DNA from: Oncomelania hupensis
Taxonomy: Eukaryota; Mollusca; Gastropoda; Littorinimorpha; Pomatiopsidae
Direction of reading: 5' to 3'
Assembly: GCA_036898135.1 (NCBI GenBank)
Contig: CM072515.1
Coordinates: 69,245,067-69,309,066 of the forward strand
DNA: 64,000 bases
The notes below the pieces were generated by a model. It did not search any database. It saw nothing but the letters and a program-made list of their open reading frames with translations, and was not told the DNA's origin. The stretch's first letter is position 1, and each line of letters starts with the position of its first letter. The translations under genes were made by a program, and so were the position numbers. Positions 30,872 through 41,322 of this stretch are shown here, one piece after another.

Positions 30872-31822
30872 ATGTTTATTAAAAGCTTTTTATCAAACAG
30901 AACCTTTCAAGTACGCGTCAAGGGTTCATTATCAGAGTCAAAAACAGTAAATATGGGTGTTCCACAAGGAAGTGTTATAGCTCCTATTTTATTTTCTATA
31001 ATGATTAATGATATGAAAAATATTGATTCTAAAGATTTCATAATATCACTTTTTGCTGACGATATCGCTTTATGGAAAACTGTTTCATGTAAGTTTCATA
31101 CACAAAATAGAAGAACAAAATTTATATTAAAGGAGTATCAATATATGGTTGATATTATTATAAAATATATGTTTGAAAATGGATTCTGTTTATCAGGAGA
31201 AAAAACTGTTTTTATGGTATTTACCAACAAATCTATTGATTTTAATAGTAATACATTTTTATCAATCAAGGTAAACAATATCCAAGTTTATCCAAGCAAA
31301 TCTGTTAAATTTCTTGGCATTGTTTTCCATTATAAACTTTTGTGGAATTGTCATATCACACACTTAATTGATAAAGCAAGAAAAAAAATAAGTTTATTAA
31401 AAGTGCTATCTAAACAACCTTGGGCAAACAACTCTTCATGTTTGATCTCTATAGCTATTGCTACTATTAGATCTATATTAAGTTATGGAAAAGAAGTATA
31501 TTTTACAGCATCAAAATCAGCTTTAAATAGGTTGACTAGCATTGATTCCATGTCTTTAAAAATAGCTCTTGGCATACCCCAGTGGTCTTCAACTTCAAAA
31601 ACATATAAAGAAGCAGGAGTACTACCATTTCTTGACCAAAACCGGTTACAAACTGCACAATATGTTACACAGGCAAGATCAGTTGTAAATTCTACAACAA
31701 TTGAGCTAGGTGAAAATATTGAAATTAACAAAGGATTTAAAAATAAAAGTGTTTTTATGTCAATTAATGAATATATATTTCCTTTAACAGACTCCACACC
31801 AATTGACACAACTTCACCATGA
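30872..31822 (+). pseudogene. LINE reverse transcriptase, C-terminal two thirds
   Basis: MGVPQGSVIAPILFSIMIND is the loop before the active site, and SLFADDIALW carries the catalytic aspartates. Then come GFCLSGEKT, VKFLGIVF and the thumb, with SYGKEVYFTA. The fingers and first catalytic aspartate are missing by 5' truncation. The frame stops at 31820-31822, where it overlaps the RNase H frame by four bases (ATGA), which is either a natural boundary or a single frameshift in a once-continuous ORF. Confidence 0.9.
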
Positions 31823-32823
31823 CTTGTGTTATTCCATGCAGCCCATATCCGCCTTGGCTTCTTTTAGCTCCAGAGATAATTTTGGATTATGGTGATATTT
31901 CTAAAAAAGAAAATCCTTTATTATTGGCAACAATTGCACAAGAGTATATTCATTTATATTCTCAAAATTCGTTACAAATATATACTGATGGATCAGTTTT
32001 AGAAAACGGAAATATTGGAGCAGCATTTTATATTCCTGATTTTAAAATATCCCGACAATATTTTTTACCGAGAGGTAGTACGATTTTTACAGCTGAACTA
32101 ATTGCAATTTTAATGAGTCTATCTTTTATAACTGATTTTACTAGTATTCCTTTAAAAATTGCAATATTTTCTGATTCAAAATCAGCTTTATCGGCTTTGT
32201 CATCTTGGTTTAGTAAGGAGCGACAGGAACTGTTAACTGAAATAAAGCTTTTATGTCATCAAATCATTACCAGGGGATCGGATATTTCATTAATGTGGAT
32301 ACCTAGTCATTTAAATATATTAGGAAATGTCATTGTTGACCATTTGGCAAAGAGTGCTGCATCTTCGGACGAATCCATTAAATTATTTGTCAACCTTACA
32401 ACAAATGAAATTAATAATCAAATAAAACGATGTGCTTGGAATCAATGGAATGAGAAATACAAGCAAGAGGTCATTGAAAAACATTACTTGGATAATTCAC
32501 CCGTATCAAATAACGTTATATCTATTTCAAAATCTTTTTATATTAACAGTTTATTTCACAGACTAAGGCTAAATGCTTGGCGTGCTCGTTTCATAAATCC
32601 TCCAGTTCTTTGTAATTGTGGTATATTTTTTAATGTAAATCACTTAATATTTGAATGTCAACAAAATTATAACCATTTCCAGCCTTTACTCTTTAGATTA
32701 AATAAATTAAAGCTACCTATGTCAATCTCAAGTATTGTATATCCAGAAGATCATTCTGATTGGTCATTGAGCTTAATGCTCATCGATTTACTTAGAAGTC
32801 ATGAATTATTCAATTTTTTCTAA
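31819..32823 (+). pseudogene. LINE RNase H domain and C-terminus
   Basis: 334 codons. RNase H catalytic residues are all present: YTDGS (D), FTAELIAI (E), FSDSKSAL (D), and PSHLNILGN followed by VDHLAK (final D). It would degrade RNA in RNA-DNA hybrids during insertion. The C-terminal part has HRLRLNAWRARF, then CNCG and HLIFECQ, a weak CCHC-like knuckle common at LINE C-termini. Intact by reading frame, but the element lacks its 5' half. Confidence 0.9.
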
Positions 32824-33227
32824 ATATCTTCTAACAATTAGTTTAGTAATTGTCTTTTTATTCTTTGTACCTAATTTATTTAATTAAGCATTATTAGTTT
32901 CAATAAATATATGTTATTTATTTATTTATTTTTGGATGGAAGGGAGGGAGGGTGGGGGGATTATTTATTAATTGAATTTGTTTTAGTTTTGATTGATTAT
33001 TTTATCATTTTTCTTTTAATTTGTTTATGGGGTGTGCGGGGGAAGGGGGAGTTCGGGGTTGGGATGGAAGGGGGAGGGGGGTAAGGGCCTGGAGGCCTAA
33101 CTTCAACTTTCTGTAAGACGCAAAATAACATTTATAAGTACTTCGTTCTTCACAGGTGAAGTTGAAAGTTTTTTTTTTGTTTTTTTTTTAATTTTTTATT
33201 ATTATTTTTTTTATAATATTTTTTTTT

Positions 33228-33264
<37 letters not shown>

Positions 33265-33479
33265 CTTAATCAATGAATTGTTACAAGGGAATGAATGTAT
33301 GTTGTTAAAAGTGTATGGTTATGTTAGTAGTATGATGATCTCTATAGTTTGATTAATTAATTACTTCATTTGGAAAATATCTATGATGTGCGCATGTTAG
33401 ATTTTGTAAATTGTTTATGTTACATCAGTACAACTTATGTTAATCTGATGAATAAAAATTGATGCAACAACAACAACAA
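32824..33479 (+). other. 3' UTR and tail of the I-like LINE
   Basis: AT-rich start, then GGGAGGGAGGGTGGGGGG and further G runs at about 32938-33090, a T-rich stretch, a TG tract and the tail GATGCAACAACAACAACAAC. G runs could fold as quadruplexes. Confidence 0.7.
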
Positions 33480-34262
33480 CACGACCACGACAGGGGTCGG
33501 GTAGGGGGAACTGGACTCCCTGATGATGCCCATCTTCAGCATCTCATCGATGTCTTTCTTCAAGGATGCACGGGCCTTGAAAGGGATCGGGAAGGGTTTG
33601 GATCGAACGGGGATATCTGAAGTAAGGTGGACTTCATGTTCGACCAATGTTGTAGAGCCTGGGACATCACTGAAGTTATGGGGAAACTCGCCCATCAGGT
33701 CCTTGAGCTCCATCTTTTGATCTTCCGTCAGGCTTGGTCCTAGCTTAACATCATCGATGCCTTCTTTGCTGTGGAAGACTCTAAGTTCCAACAGTTCCTC
33801 GCTGTCGAAGCTGTCGTCGATCTCAGCTGCCGTTGCTGCGTGTATAGTTTCTGATGGCCTTTCCACGTACAGCTTAAGGAGCTTGGCGTGATATATCTTG
33901 GAATGCTGGCCGACCTTCACCTAGTAGTCGTTGATCCCCACCACGGTCTCCACTTCGTACGGGCCTTTCCACTGCATCACCAACATATTGTGATCGGTAG
34001 GTAGCAGCACCAGCACTTTGTTGCCAGGTTTGAACTTCCTGTTCACAGCCATACGATCATGGTAGTGCTTTCCACACTCCTGGGACTTCTTCAGATTTTC
34101 TCTGGCTATCTCGAGAGTCTGCTCCAGCTTCTTCCGTAGCTCAAACACGTTCTGGTAGCTGTTCTTCACCTCTGGGATCTCTATTTCTTTCGTCCACAGT
34201 TCTTTCAGGATGTGCATCGGCCCTCAGATGGTTCATCCGTACAACAGCTCGAGAGAACGTTG
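33480..34262 (-). pseudogene. Gypsy integrase C-terminus joined to reverse transcriptase N-terminus
   Basis: Minus-strand reading: FELLYG and GPMHILKELWTKE (integrase), RKFKPGNKVLVLLPTD and MQWKGPYEV (GPY/F module), a stop, then YHAKLLKLYVER, SLTEDQKMELKDLMGEFP, FSDVPGSTTLVEHEV, and IDEMLKMGIIRESSSPYPTP, the lead-in to reverse transcriptase. Integrase therefore precedes reverse transcriptase with no break, as in Gmr1-like Ty3/Gypsy elements and unlike ordinary Gypsy. Stops at about 33917 and 34240 show it is dead. Confidence 0.9.
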
Positions 34263-34594
34263 GAACATTCCCGCGTGACGCAATTACAACCAATCAAAAT
34301 AAACTTCGTCATCACTGTCTTACGTCATACAACTTTCTTCATCCTAAAAGAAGCTCTCAGCCACTAATGGATCTATCTAGATGCTTCGATCGATAGCAAA
34401 CATGGAACCCTCGAGAATTCTCCAATAATATCGACCAACGAAAATTATCAACATTATACCAAGCTTCTTCCAACTACAACGCAAAATCAAATCAAAGGTA
34501 AATACACTCAATTATTGCATGCTTTGCAAAACAAAACGATCGGATCTATCGTGCGCATCTCACACGTACTATCGTGACCGTCGCAAACGTAACA
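34263..34594 (-). mobile_element. 5' LTR remnant of the Gypsy element
   Basis: Matches the right half of 60615-61292: ACAACCAATCAAAA, GCTTCGATCGATAG, AATAATATCGACCAAC and AACGCAAAATC, ending CGTAACA. It touches the integrase fragment directly, so gag, protease and most of integrase were deleted. Confidence 0.75.
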
Positions 34595-34838
34595 ATAAAA
34601 GTTGCGGTTTTTGTCACAAAACGTTTCCACAATACGGATTTTACGAAAATGAAAGTGCTTCCCCTTTGAGAACACTATAAATCACACTCTGATATTGCAT
34701 CTGCATGCACGACTCCCCAAACACATATAAAATCCACTAGTTTTGTCCCAGATGGAAACCCAAATCTGTTGTTGACAAATCAATCTTTTGCACGTGGATT
34801 GTCCTTAAATTCGAAAAAAAAAACCCACAATTTGAACG

Positions 34839-35112
34839 GGGAGCAAAACAAAGAAACAGAAAGCCAATGTATGGGAGAGCAAAACAAAGAAATAGAAAAC
34901 CAATGTACGGGAGAGCAAAACAAAGAAATAGAAAACCAATGTACGGGAGAGCAAAACAAAGAAATAGAAAACCAATGTACGGGAGAGCAAAACAAAGAAA
35001 TAGAAAACCAATGTACGGGAGAGCAAAACAAAGAAATAGAAAACCAATGTACGGGAGAGCAAAACAAAGAAATAGAAAACCAATGTACGGGAGAGCAAAA
35101 CAAAGAAACAAA
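34839..35112. repeat. 36-bp minisatellite, about 7.5 units
   Basis: Six units are identical (GGAGAGCAAAACAAAGAAAT then AGAAAACCAATGTACG), flanked by slightly different first and last units. The unit length is a multiple of three, so five or more frames stay open, including one with 12-residue repeats GEQNKEIENQCT. Openness is a by-product of the unit length. Confidence 0.95.
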
Positions 35113-35710
35113 CAAAACAACAACAAACAAAAACTAGTCTGTTGAATTTAAATTTGTTAAAATATGTTCTCCCTCTTACACAGCTTTCCCTCCTCTCTCG
35201 AACAGTCCTACCATGCTGCTAGCTGTTACAATAATTTGACACCCTCCTCTCCTTACCTCCCTACTCTATCCTATCCTAACCTATCCTATCTTATAACTCG
35301 GAGGTCGTAGGGGCACCACAGATGATCGTTTAACCAGCGTACTCCATCTTTCCCTGTCCTCAGCAACCCTGATGGTTTCGCTCAGTGTCAAACCAGTCCA
35401 TTCTCGAATGTTGTCCTCCCACCTCTTTTTCGGTCTCCCTCTTCTTCTACCTCCTTGCACTGTGCCCACTATACCCTGCCCCAAATATTATGTTTTCCAC
35501 CAATCCGCACCGTTTATTCAACTTCTTCTAACCACTGAGCGTCCATTTCACCGAGCAGTACTCTCAAAAAGCGGGATTTCAGGAGAGGGAAAGGGGAAGG
35601 GAGAAAGGAGTCCAGTTTAATTCAATGTCCACTTGTATAGTGCACGACCCCATGTCGCAGGGACATGCTCGGGACTCAGGGAAATGGCTGCCCTACCGTT
35701 AACACCTCTC
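35113..35710. other. RTE tail plus unassigned flank
   Basis: Apart from the RTE copy at 35265-35468, I see only unassigned sequence and a phrase CACTTGTATAGTGCACGACC near 35630. Confidence 0.45.
35265..35468 (-). mobile_element. RTE 3' fragment
   Basis: (TATCC)n tail then the inverse of the RTE C-terminus (GRPKKRWEDNIREWTGL). 5'-truncated. No clear target duplication. Confidence 0.88.
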
Positions 35711-35715
35711 TCCAC

Positions 35716-37250
35716 TGTCACGAATTGGCTAGTTTTAACTCTGCTCATTGACTATTCAGCATGTGTAGTCATTGTAACAGTAGAGAGTCAGTGTAGTACA
35801 CATCAAGCAATTAAATTACAGCACACTGCGAGCCTGAGCCACACACACAGCGCAGTGACGTCAGCACTTGAGTTTTGAATCGGTCCGTTGAAACCAATGG
35901 GAGAGCTTAGGCAAAGTGGTTGGAGCCAGTTTGACTGGGTCCAAACCACGCACAGTTTTGGTCAGTTGGGAGTAATACACCGAAGTGTTAACAGCTAGAA
36001 AGCTGGCAGAGAAATCTCTCCACACATAGACCAGGAAGCAGGACTTAGGAATCTTAGAATTCTATTAAGTCGCCAACGGGCCTGAACTTGTCAGACAGGT
36101 AAATGAACACCCTTCTGTTTCATCGTGATATATTTATATTATTGTTGAAATTATGTTTGTGGAATTTGCTATGCATAAATGTGAATTATTAATCCGAATT
36201 TGCCGTACCACGTGGAAGAGCCGACCACGAGGCGAAACACGACCGGTTACGCCGCCATGTTGCATCCCGTACGGAACCACTGTTGTTTAACTTATATGTA
36301 TGTTTGCAGACCAGTGGCTGTACCACTGAATGTTTATAATATTATTAATTCTGTATGTGTATAGTTAGACACGATTGATATTTATGTATGTATAGGAATT
36401 TAGAGTTGAGATTCCAGTGGAACCCGGAAGTAGCAGAATGTTCGTCGCTTATGTATAGAGATGTGGAGCTATCACTGAGGGCTACTTGGCTTTCAGTGAG
36501 ACGCTCTGCACAAACCGATTATTCAGGGTTGTGCAGAATTTCGTCTCTTATATTACAGACGAGCAGGCGAGCTATCCCGAGCTATCCCGTGCGCACAACT
36601 CCACAGAAACGACGAGTTGTCTGCGTAACCTCTACCGCACAGGTCGGAGAGAGTTACCCTGGATCACACCCTACAAGACCCCACAGCGTGGCAAGGGAAC
36701 CCAACTACACAACTACACAGGTGCACCTGAAGCTACCTCACAGAAGGACTTCGACCGCACCACCTAGCAGTTAAGTGTAACAACATAGGTGCACTTAAAC
36801 TGATCGGAAACAGGACCACAGTAGTCCAACTCTTCAGAAACTGTAAAACGGACCACAGTAGTCCAAATCTACATGAGATATACTAGCAAGTGCCCGATGA
36901 AGATAGAACAGCTGCATAGACTATCAGCGATCGAACTATTAGCATTGAAAGAGACTTTTTAAGTTAGATTAGTACTTAGAGAATCTTGTATAGAGTAGAA
37001 GAAATAAATGTGTGATTTTAACTGTTATCAAGTGGCTGGACTACATATGATTCATAGCCGTGTGAAAGCTAGTGTGACAGTATTCTTTTACCATTTTTCT
37101 ATCTATTTCTGTACCCCAACCTTAACACAGAACGAGCTAAACAAATAAATTTATTAAAGTAATTCATAGGGTGACTTACTAGCAGTTCCCACCGAATAAA
37201 CGTGAGGGTCCAGAATTCCATTGTGCAGAGCCCATAAACCCCACGTGACA
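35716..37250 (+). mobile_element. Solo LTR, family A, 1535 bp, TSD TCCAC
   Basis: Begins TGTCACG and ends CGTGACA, a 7-bp perfect inverted terminal pair with the TG...CA rule of LTRs. TCCAC lies immediately before (35711-35715) and after (37251-37255). A polyadenylation signal AATAAA is at 37003. No internal coding region follows, so this is a solo LTR left by recombination. The frames of 90-130 codons inside are not conserved in frame with the other copy. A five-base duplication fits Ty3/Gypsy or BEL/Pao. Confidence 0.92.
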
Positions 37251-37255
37251 TCCAC

Positions 37256-37885
37256 TACGACCTTTACGGCCCAAAGGTTATAATATAAGAAACCCTTTAT
37301 GGAGACCAAGACCAAAGAAGCGCGTGAAGAGGTATCAGGAAATCCAATTAGGAAAGTGACTGTAGTTTGAGAAAGTCTTAAGTCTATGCATTTTGTTCAG
37401 CAGACTCCAACAGCGACGAGTCAGACTGAACTTTAAGAAGTAGACATAATCTCCCTTGATAGGGACAGGCATGATTTCATTCGACAGGACCAGACATGAT
37501 TAAGTTTGACGGAGGTTTTTATTTATTTTGTATTAATTATTTTTTTAAATATATTTCAATTGAAAAGACCGCGTGTAAATCAGACTTTCCAATCAAGAAA
37601 GTCTAGCCTTGTGGAAATCCAACCGTCTTCAAAGTTCGTTTAACACCCGAGAGTTGAAGTTTCTTTTAATGTTTATTAAACACGATGACATTTAACATTT
37701 ATTTCATGCCTGAAGCGGAATCTGATTCTGGATCTGCTCATCAAAACCGAAATTTTTGCGAGCAAATTTTAACCGCAGCCTTAAAATATTCCTTGTAAAA
37801 AAAAAATAGATATCATCGATCGCTGACACTCAGAATGACTTATACTCTAGTTTTTTCAGTTTTTTAAAAGAAAAGTTCATTTAAT
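37256..37885. other. Unassigned
   Basis: AT-rich without gene or family recognised. Confidence 0.5.
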
Positions 37886-37985
37886 CCTTCTTATATAGCG
37901 CTCCACTCTCAAGAGCTGCTCAAGGCGCTGGCCGATATAGGATCCTAAATCAAGCCAACCGATGCGCCAACTTGCGGCCACTCGT
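37886..37985 (-). mobile_element. SINE-B fragment
   Basis: TATATAGCGCTCCACTCTC, AGCTGCTCAAGGCGCTGGCC and GATGCGCC: tail-side third of SINE-B. Confidence 0.8.
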
Positions 37986-38354
37986 CCTGTTAACGCCTAC
38001 AGCTAATCTGAAGCTCAACAGTCTGCCCTGTCAAATGCGATCGGTACTTCCAGGAATCTTTAGCAGTACATTTGCGAGAGTGGCTAAACGTCCTAACGAG
38101 CACCGAGGGATGCGCCTGCATGTTCTGAAAATTGACAGCCCTTCAAGCCCACGCGTCTGTTCTGGTTCTCTCCACACTAGGTGACGTGGGATAATCAAAG
38201 CTGAAGCCATTTCTGGCCGAGCGGGCTTGCGGTAATCTGGAATCCACAGACCGTTCCACCGGCGAACAAGGGATCAAATCCTGTGTATGTAGGGTGTGTG
38301 TGTATGTGTGCGTGTGTACGCGCGCGTGCGTGTAGGGTGAGAGTGTGTTTTATT

Positions 38355-38450
38355 TAACAAATCGTACTCGTAGAGCGCCATTCCAGCTCAAAAGCTGCTC
38401 AAGGCGCTAGCCGACACAGGATCTAACTCAAGCCGCCCGAGGCGCCCACG
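38355..38450 (-). mobile_element. SINE-B fragment
   Basis: GAGCGCCATTCCAGCTC, AAGGCGCTAGCCGACACAGG and CCCGAGGCGCCCAC: tail-side SINE-B piece between TG-rich tracts. Confidence 0.8.
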
Positions 38451-38483
38451 TGTGTGTAATTAGCTGTGTGCGTGTGTGACCGC

Positions 38484-38514
<31 letters not shown>

Positions 38515-39039
38515 ACCCCCCTTCGTCTGTCTGTCTATTTAAAGAATTGTTCCTGTTCGTGTTGACCCTTGCATTTTGTTACTGCTGTTTATCAAACCTT
38601 CCCTGTGTGTAAATGTTCGTGCTTCGTGTTGGAGAATAAACTCTTGACACGTGAGTGGGTGCAGATGTGGGTAGAGAGGCTTACGTCTGATCCCTATTGA
38701 TGTAGTATTGCTCCTGCAGCAGGAAACATTTTCTACGATGGCGTAAGTCAGTTGGTGTTTTTATTTCGTCTTCGGCGCTGCTTTGGCACGTAAGAGAGTG
38801 CTAGCCCCGCATCATTAGAGACCTCGGTAATTCTTTTTTCATGATGTCCGTGACAAAACACACACACACATACCCACACCCACACACCCACCCACACACA
38901 CAAACCTACACACACAACACGCACACACATACACACGTACACTGATTGTCCTCCTGGGATGGTTTTCAGGAAGTAGTTACACAGCTGATAAATCCGCGAA
39001 GCAGCGGGTAATTCGGTATCCTACTGTACGGCTTAGCGC
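38451..39039. repeat. TG and CA tracts with unassigned spacer
   Basis: TG-rich at 38451-38514, CA-rich at 38857-38941. No gene is seen. Confidence 0.8.
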
Positions 39040-39050
39040 ATTTATCCACT

Positions 39051-39752
39051 ACCCCTTGGGGTCATGAGCAATCTTGCCACTGTAGATTGTTCAAACCTAT
39101 AAAGGGAAAAGTGAAAGCCCCAGTTGAAAACCTGTCTTTCCTTTGTAGGCAAGACAGATTCACTGCTGCAACAGTACCCCCGTTGGAGTGCCGGGGGTTT
39201 TCAGTATAAATAGTATCCCCACTTTATGGAAATTTAGTGCTTTAAATTCCCACTGTCGCTGTCTTCCTCATTTACTCTTTCCCATTCCTGCTCTGTCCTA
39301 TCACTCTGCTATACTATCTTCTTCTTCGCTAGATCAATGACCTACCTTTTTTCTTGAAAACTCTTCCTGGACAAGACTCCTTGTTTGTGTATGAGGTCTG
39401 TTGGATCAGCTTGGGAGTGTTGGACGCTTTCTGCCGGGTGGTCACTAGGGCTTCCTATGATTGTATTATTTAGCACAATAGGCATTTTATATGTATGTGT
39501 TTTGTTGATGATTTATAATGATGTTTGTATTCTATTTTGTTTTTGTAACCGGGGGTTCGAGTAGTTGGGGTAAAGCCTCAGCCGTCCCCTGCGTGGGATG
39601 TCTTTATTGTAAAGTGACTGGCCGGTGGAGGGCATTCAATTTTCCCACTAGGGTTGTTTCAGCAGATCTTTTATGCGGATTGGGGGTTGTCCGGTCCTGA
39701 TTTGGCTCGGAAGAGTCCGCTGGACCTAAAGCAACAATCAATCAATCAATCA
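39051..39752 (+). mobile_element. R700, full length, 11-bp TSD
   Basis: ATTTATCCACT at 39040-39050 and 39753-39763. Starts ACCCCTTGGGGTCATGAG, ends with the GGTCC/GGACC stem-loop and an (AATC)n tail, 702 bp. This copy defines both ends of the family most clearly. Confidence 0.93.
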
Positions 39753-39763
39753 ATTTATCCACT

Positions 39764-40130
39764 GGGTAAATTCTTCCTGAGTACCACCCCGGATTACTGA
39801 ACAATTTGGACAAAAGCGTCGTAGAGAGAGAGCGTGCGAGTGATTGACAGGAAAATAATGAATAATGTATAACTCCTAAATGGGAAAATGGCGTCCCTGA
39901 GGAGTGGTACTTACCATCAGGTTCAAGGTCCGTCTGGTGCGAATTTTCCCGGAACAGCGGCGTCAAGGTCAACCTAACTTCATGCTGCACTTTGTTCACT
40001 AATTCGTGCTGGGTTGATGAATACTTGCACGTATTGTGTTCGGCTTCTGGAACAAACCATACAAAAATGTGGTTAGCTGACGTAATGTTTAAAGTTTATT
40101 CCGCCTATTTAAAGTTTATGTTGTTTTTAG

Positions 40131-40135
<5 letters not shown>
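39764..40135. other. Unassigned
   Basis: No gene or family is recognised. Confidence 0.45.
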
Positions 40136-40171
<36 letters not shown>

Positions 40172-40193
40172 GGGGGGGGGGGGGGAGGGGGCA
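40136..40193. repeat. (CT)n followed by a G run
   Basis: CT units at 40136-40171, then GGGG-rich 40172-40191. The G run marks the approximate left limit of the LINE that follows. Confidence 0.9.
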
Positions 40194-40419
40194 GTATAAG
40201 GCCTGGCTTCCGACGTGTATGTGCTCAGCTCCCGAAGTTGATCGTCAAAATAACATTTATTTAGCATTGCATGTGCTGAAAATTGGCAGAGTAAGAGTCA
40301 AAGACATCATGCCTGCAGAGACATTGTCGTTTCGAGTGAAATGTGGTTGCTTTGGCGGCATTTTCATTCATTTTATGTGGCGAAGGGCTATGAAGAAGGT
40401 AATACTTTGAACGCTGACA

Positions 40420-41298
40420 TTGCGCAGTTTGTCAGACGGTGTTACCGTTGGTTTGCTCCTTGCGCAGATATTTTCCTGCAACTTGATTCAGTTGTGTGGT
40501 GATGTGGAGTCGAACCCCGGCCCACCTAAGACTGACATGCGTCAAACTCGACTGACCAGCAAGAATGGGGAGGGAGGTGGAGAGCGGCGGAACAGTGTGG
40601 GTGATGCTGGTGGTAGTGCTGAACCGACCCTGAGAGACGTGATGAGCAAACTGGCGTCCATGGATACCAACATCGACAAGAAGCTGGATGGCCTGAGGGA
40701 AGAGGTGAATGCTACGTGTTCTGCTGTAAGGGCCGAGCTGCAAGAGCTACGTGAAGAGGTGGCAGACCTGAGAAGCCGGAACGATAGCCTGAGGCAGGAG
40801 AACCTGGACCTGCGCTCGCGTCTGCAAGATGTGGACCTGAAGATCGACGACCTGGAGTGCCGGTCTAGGCGAAATAACCTTTTGTGCTATGGACTGTTCA
40901 GGCCGGAGAATGAAACGACCCAGTACTGCGAGCAGACTGTGCAGGAATATTTGACGGACAAACTGGAACTATCAGAGTCTGTATCATTTGACAGAGTGCA
41001 TCGAGTGAGTGACAAACCTAATTCCCCTATTATTGCACGGTGTTCCTTGTATAAGGACAAGGTAACCATCATGAAGGCTAAAGGGAAACTCCGAGGCAGT
41101 ACGGTGTTTGTGGGTGAGGACTTTTCTCATAGAGTTCGTGGGATTAGGAAGGCCTTGAGCCCTCACCTCAAGAAAGCAAAGCAGGAAGGGAAGAGGGCGA
41201 CAATGGTTTTTGACCATTTGATTGTTGATGGGAAGAAGTTTGTGTTGAATGATGAAAGGTCTGGAATAAGAGAGGCTAGGCAGAAAGTGGATAAATAG
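40420..41298 (+). CDS. LINE ORF1 with N-terminal 2A-like peptide
   Basis: 292 codons, L1-ORF1p-like. The N-terminus has a hydrophobic stretch, then LCGDVESNPGP (DVESNPGP at codons 28-35, nt 40501-40524), a match to the DxExNPGP 2A consensus, where ribosomes skip a peptide bond before the last proline. A heptad-rich coiled coil follows at about codons 70-145, then ECRSRRNNLLCYGL, the start of an RRM-like domain, and a basic C-terminus. The first codon is TTG (no in-frame ATG between the TGA at 40408 and the 2A), so the start is decayed or non-AUG. The product is expected to bind RNA and form particles. Confidence 0.88.
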   Translation: MRSLSDGVTVGLLLAQIFSCNLIQLCGDVESNPGPPKTDMRQTRLTSKNGEGGGERRNSVGDAGGSAEPTLRDVMSKLASMDTNIDKKLDGLREEVNATCSAVRAELQELREEVADLRSRNDSLRQENLDLRSRLQDVDLKIDDLECRSRRNNLLCYGLFRPENETTQYCEQTVQEYLTDKLELSESVSFDRVHRVSDKPNSPIIARCSLYKDKVTIMKAKGKLRGSTVFVGEDFSHRVRGIRKALSPHLKKAKQEGKRATMVFDHLIVDGKKFVLNDERSGIREARQKVDK

Positions 41299-41322
41299 AG
41301 GTGTGGCCGGCCCAATGGCTGT

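Larger units (their letters stand above)
30853..33479 (+). mobile_element. I-like LINE with RNase H, 5'-truncated
   Basis: CACGACCACG occurs at 30843-30852 and at 33480-33489, a 10-bp TSD that restores the Gypsy frame when the insert is ignored. Reverse transcriptase and RNase H frames run to 32823, then a long T- and G-rich 3' UTR with a TG tract (33233-33261) and a (CAA)n tail. The coding region is far more AT-rich than its surroundings. RNase H downstream of the reverse transcriptase places it in the I superfamily (I, Nimb or relatives). Confidence 0.9.

Noticed and set aside
34769..35145. Repeat protein of 12-residue units
   Set aside because: The 36-bp unit keeps five frames on both strands open, so openness has no coding meaning. 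No start context or splice signal was seen.
36388..36774. Protein beginning MYRNLELRFQ inside the solo LTRs
   Set aside because: Present in both LTR copies but shifted out of frame by indels after about 30-60 residues, so it is not under coding constraint.
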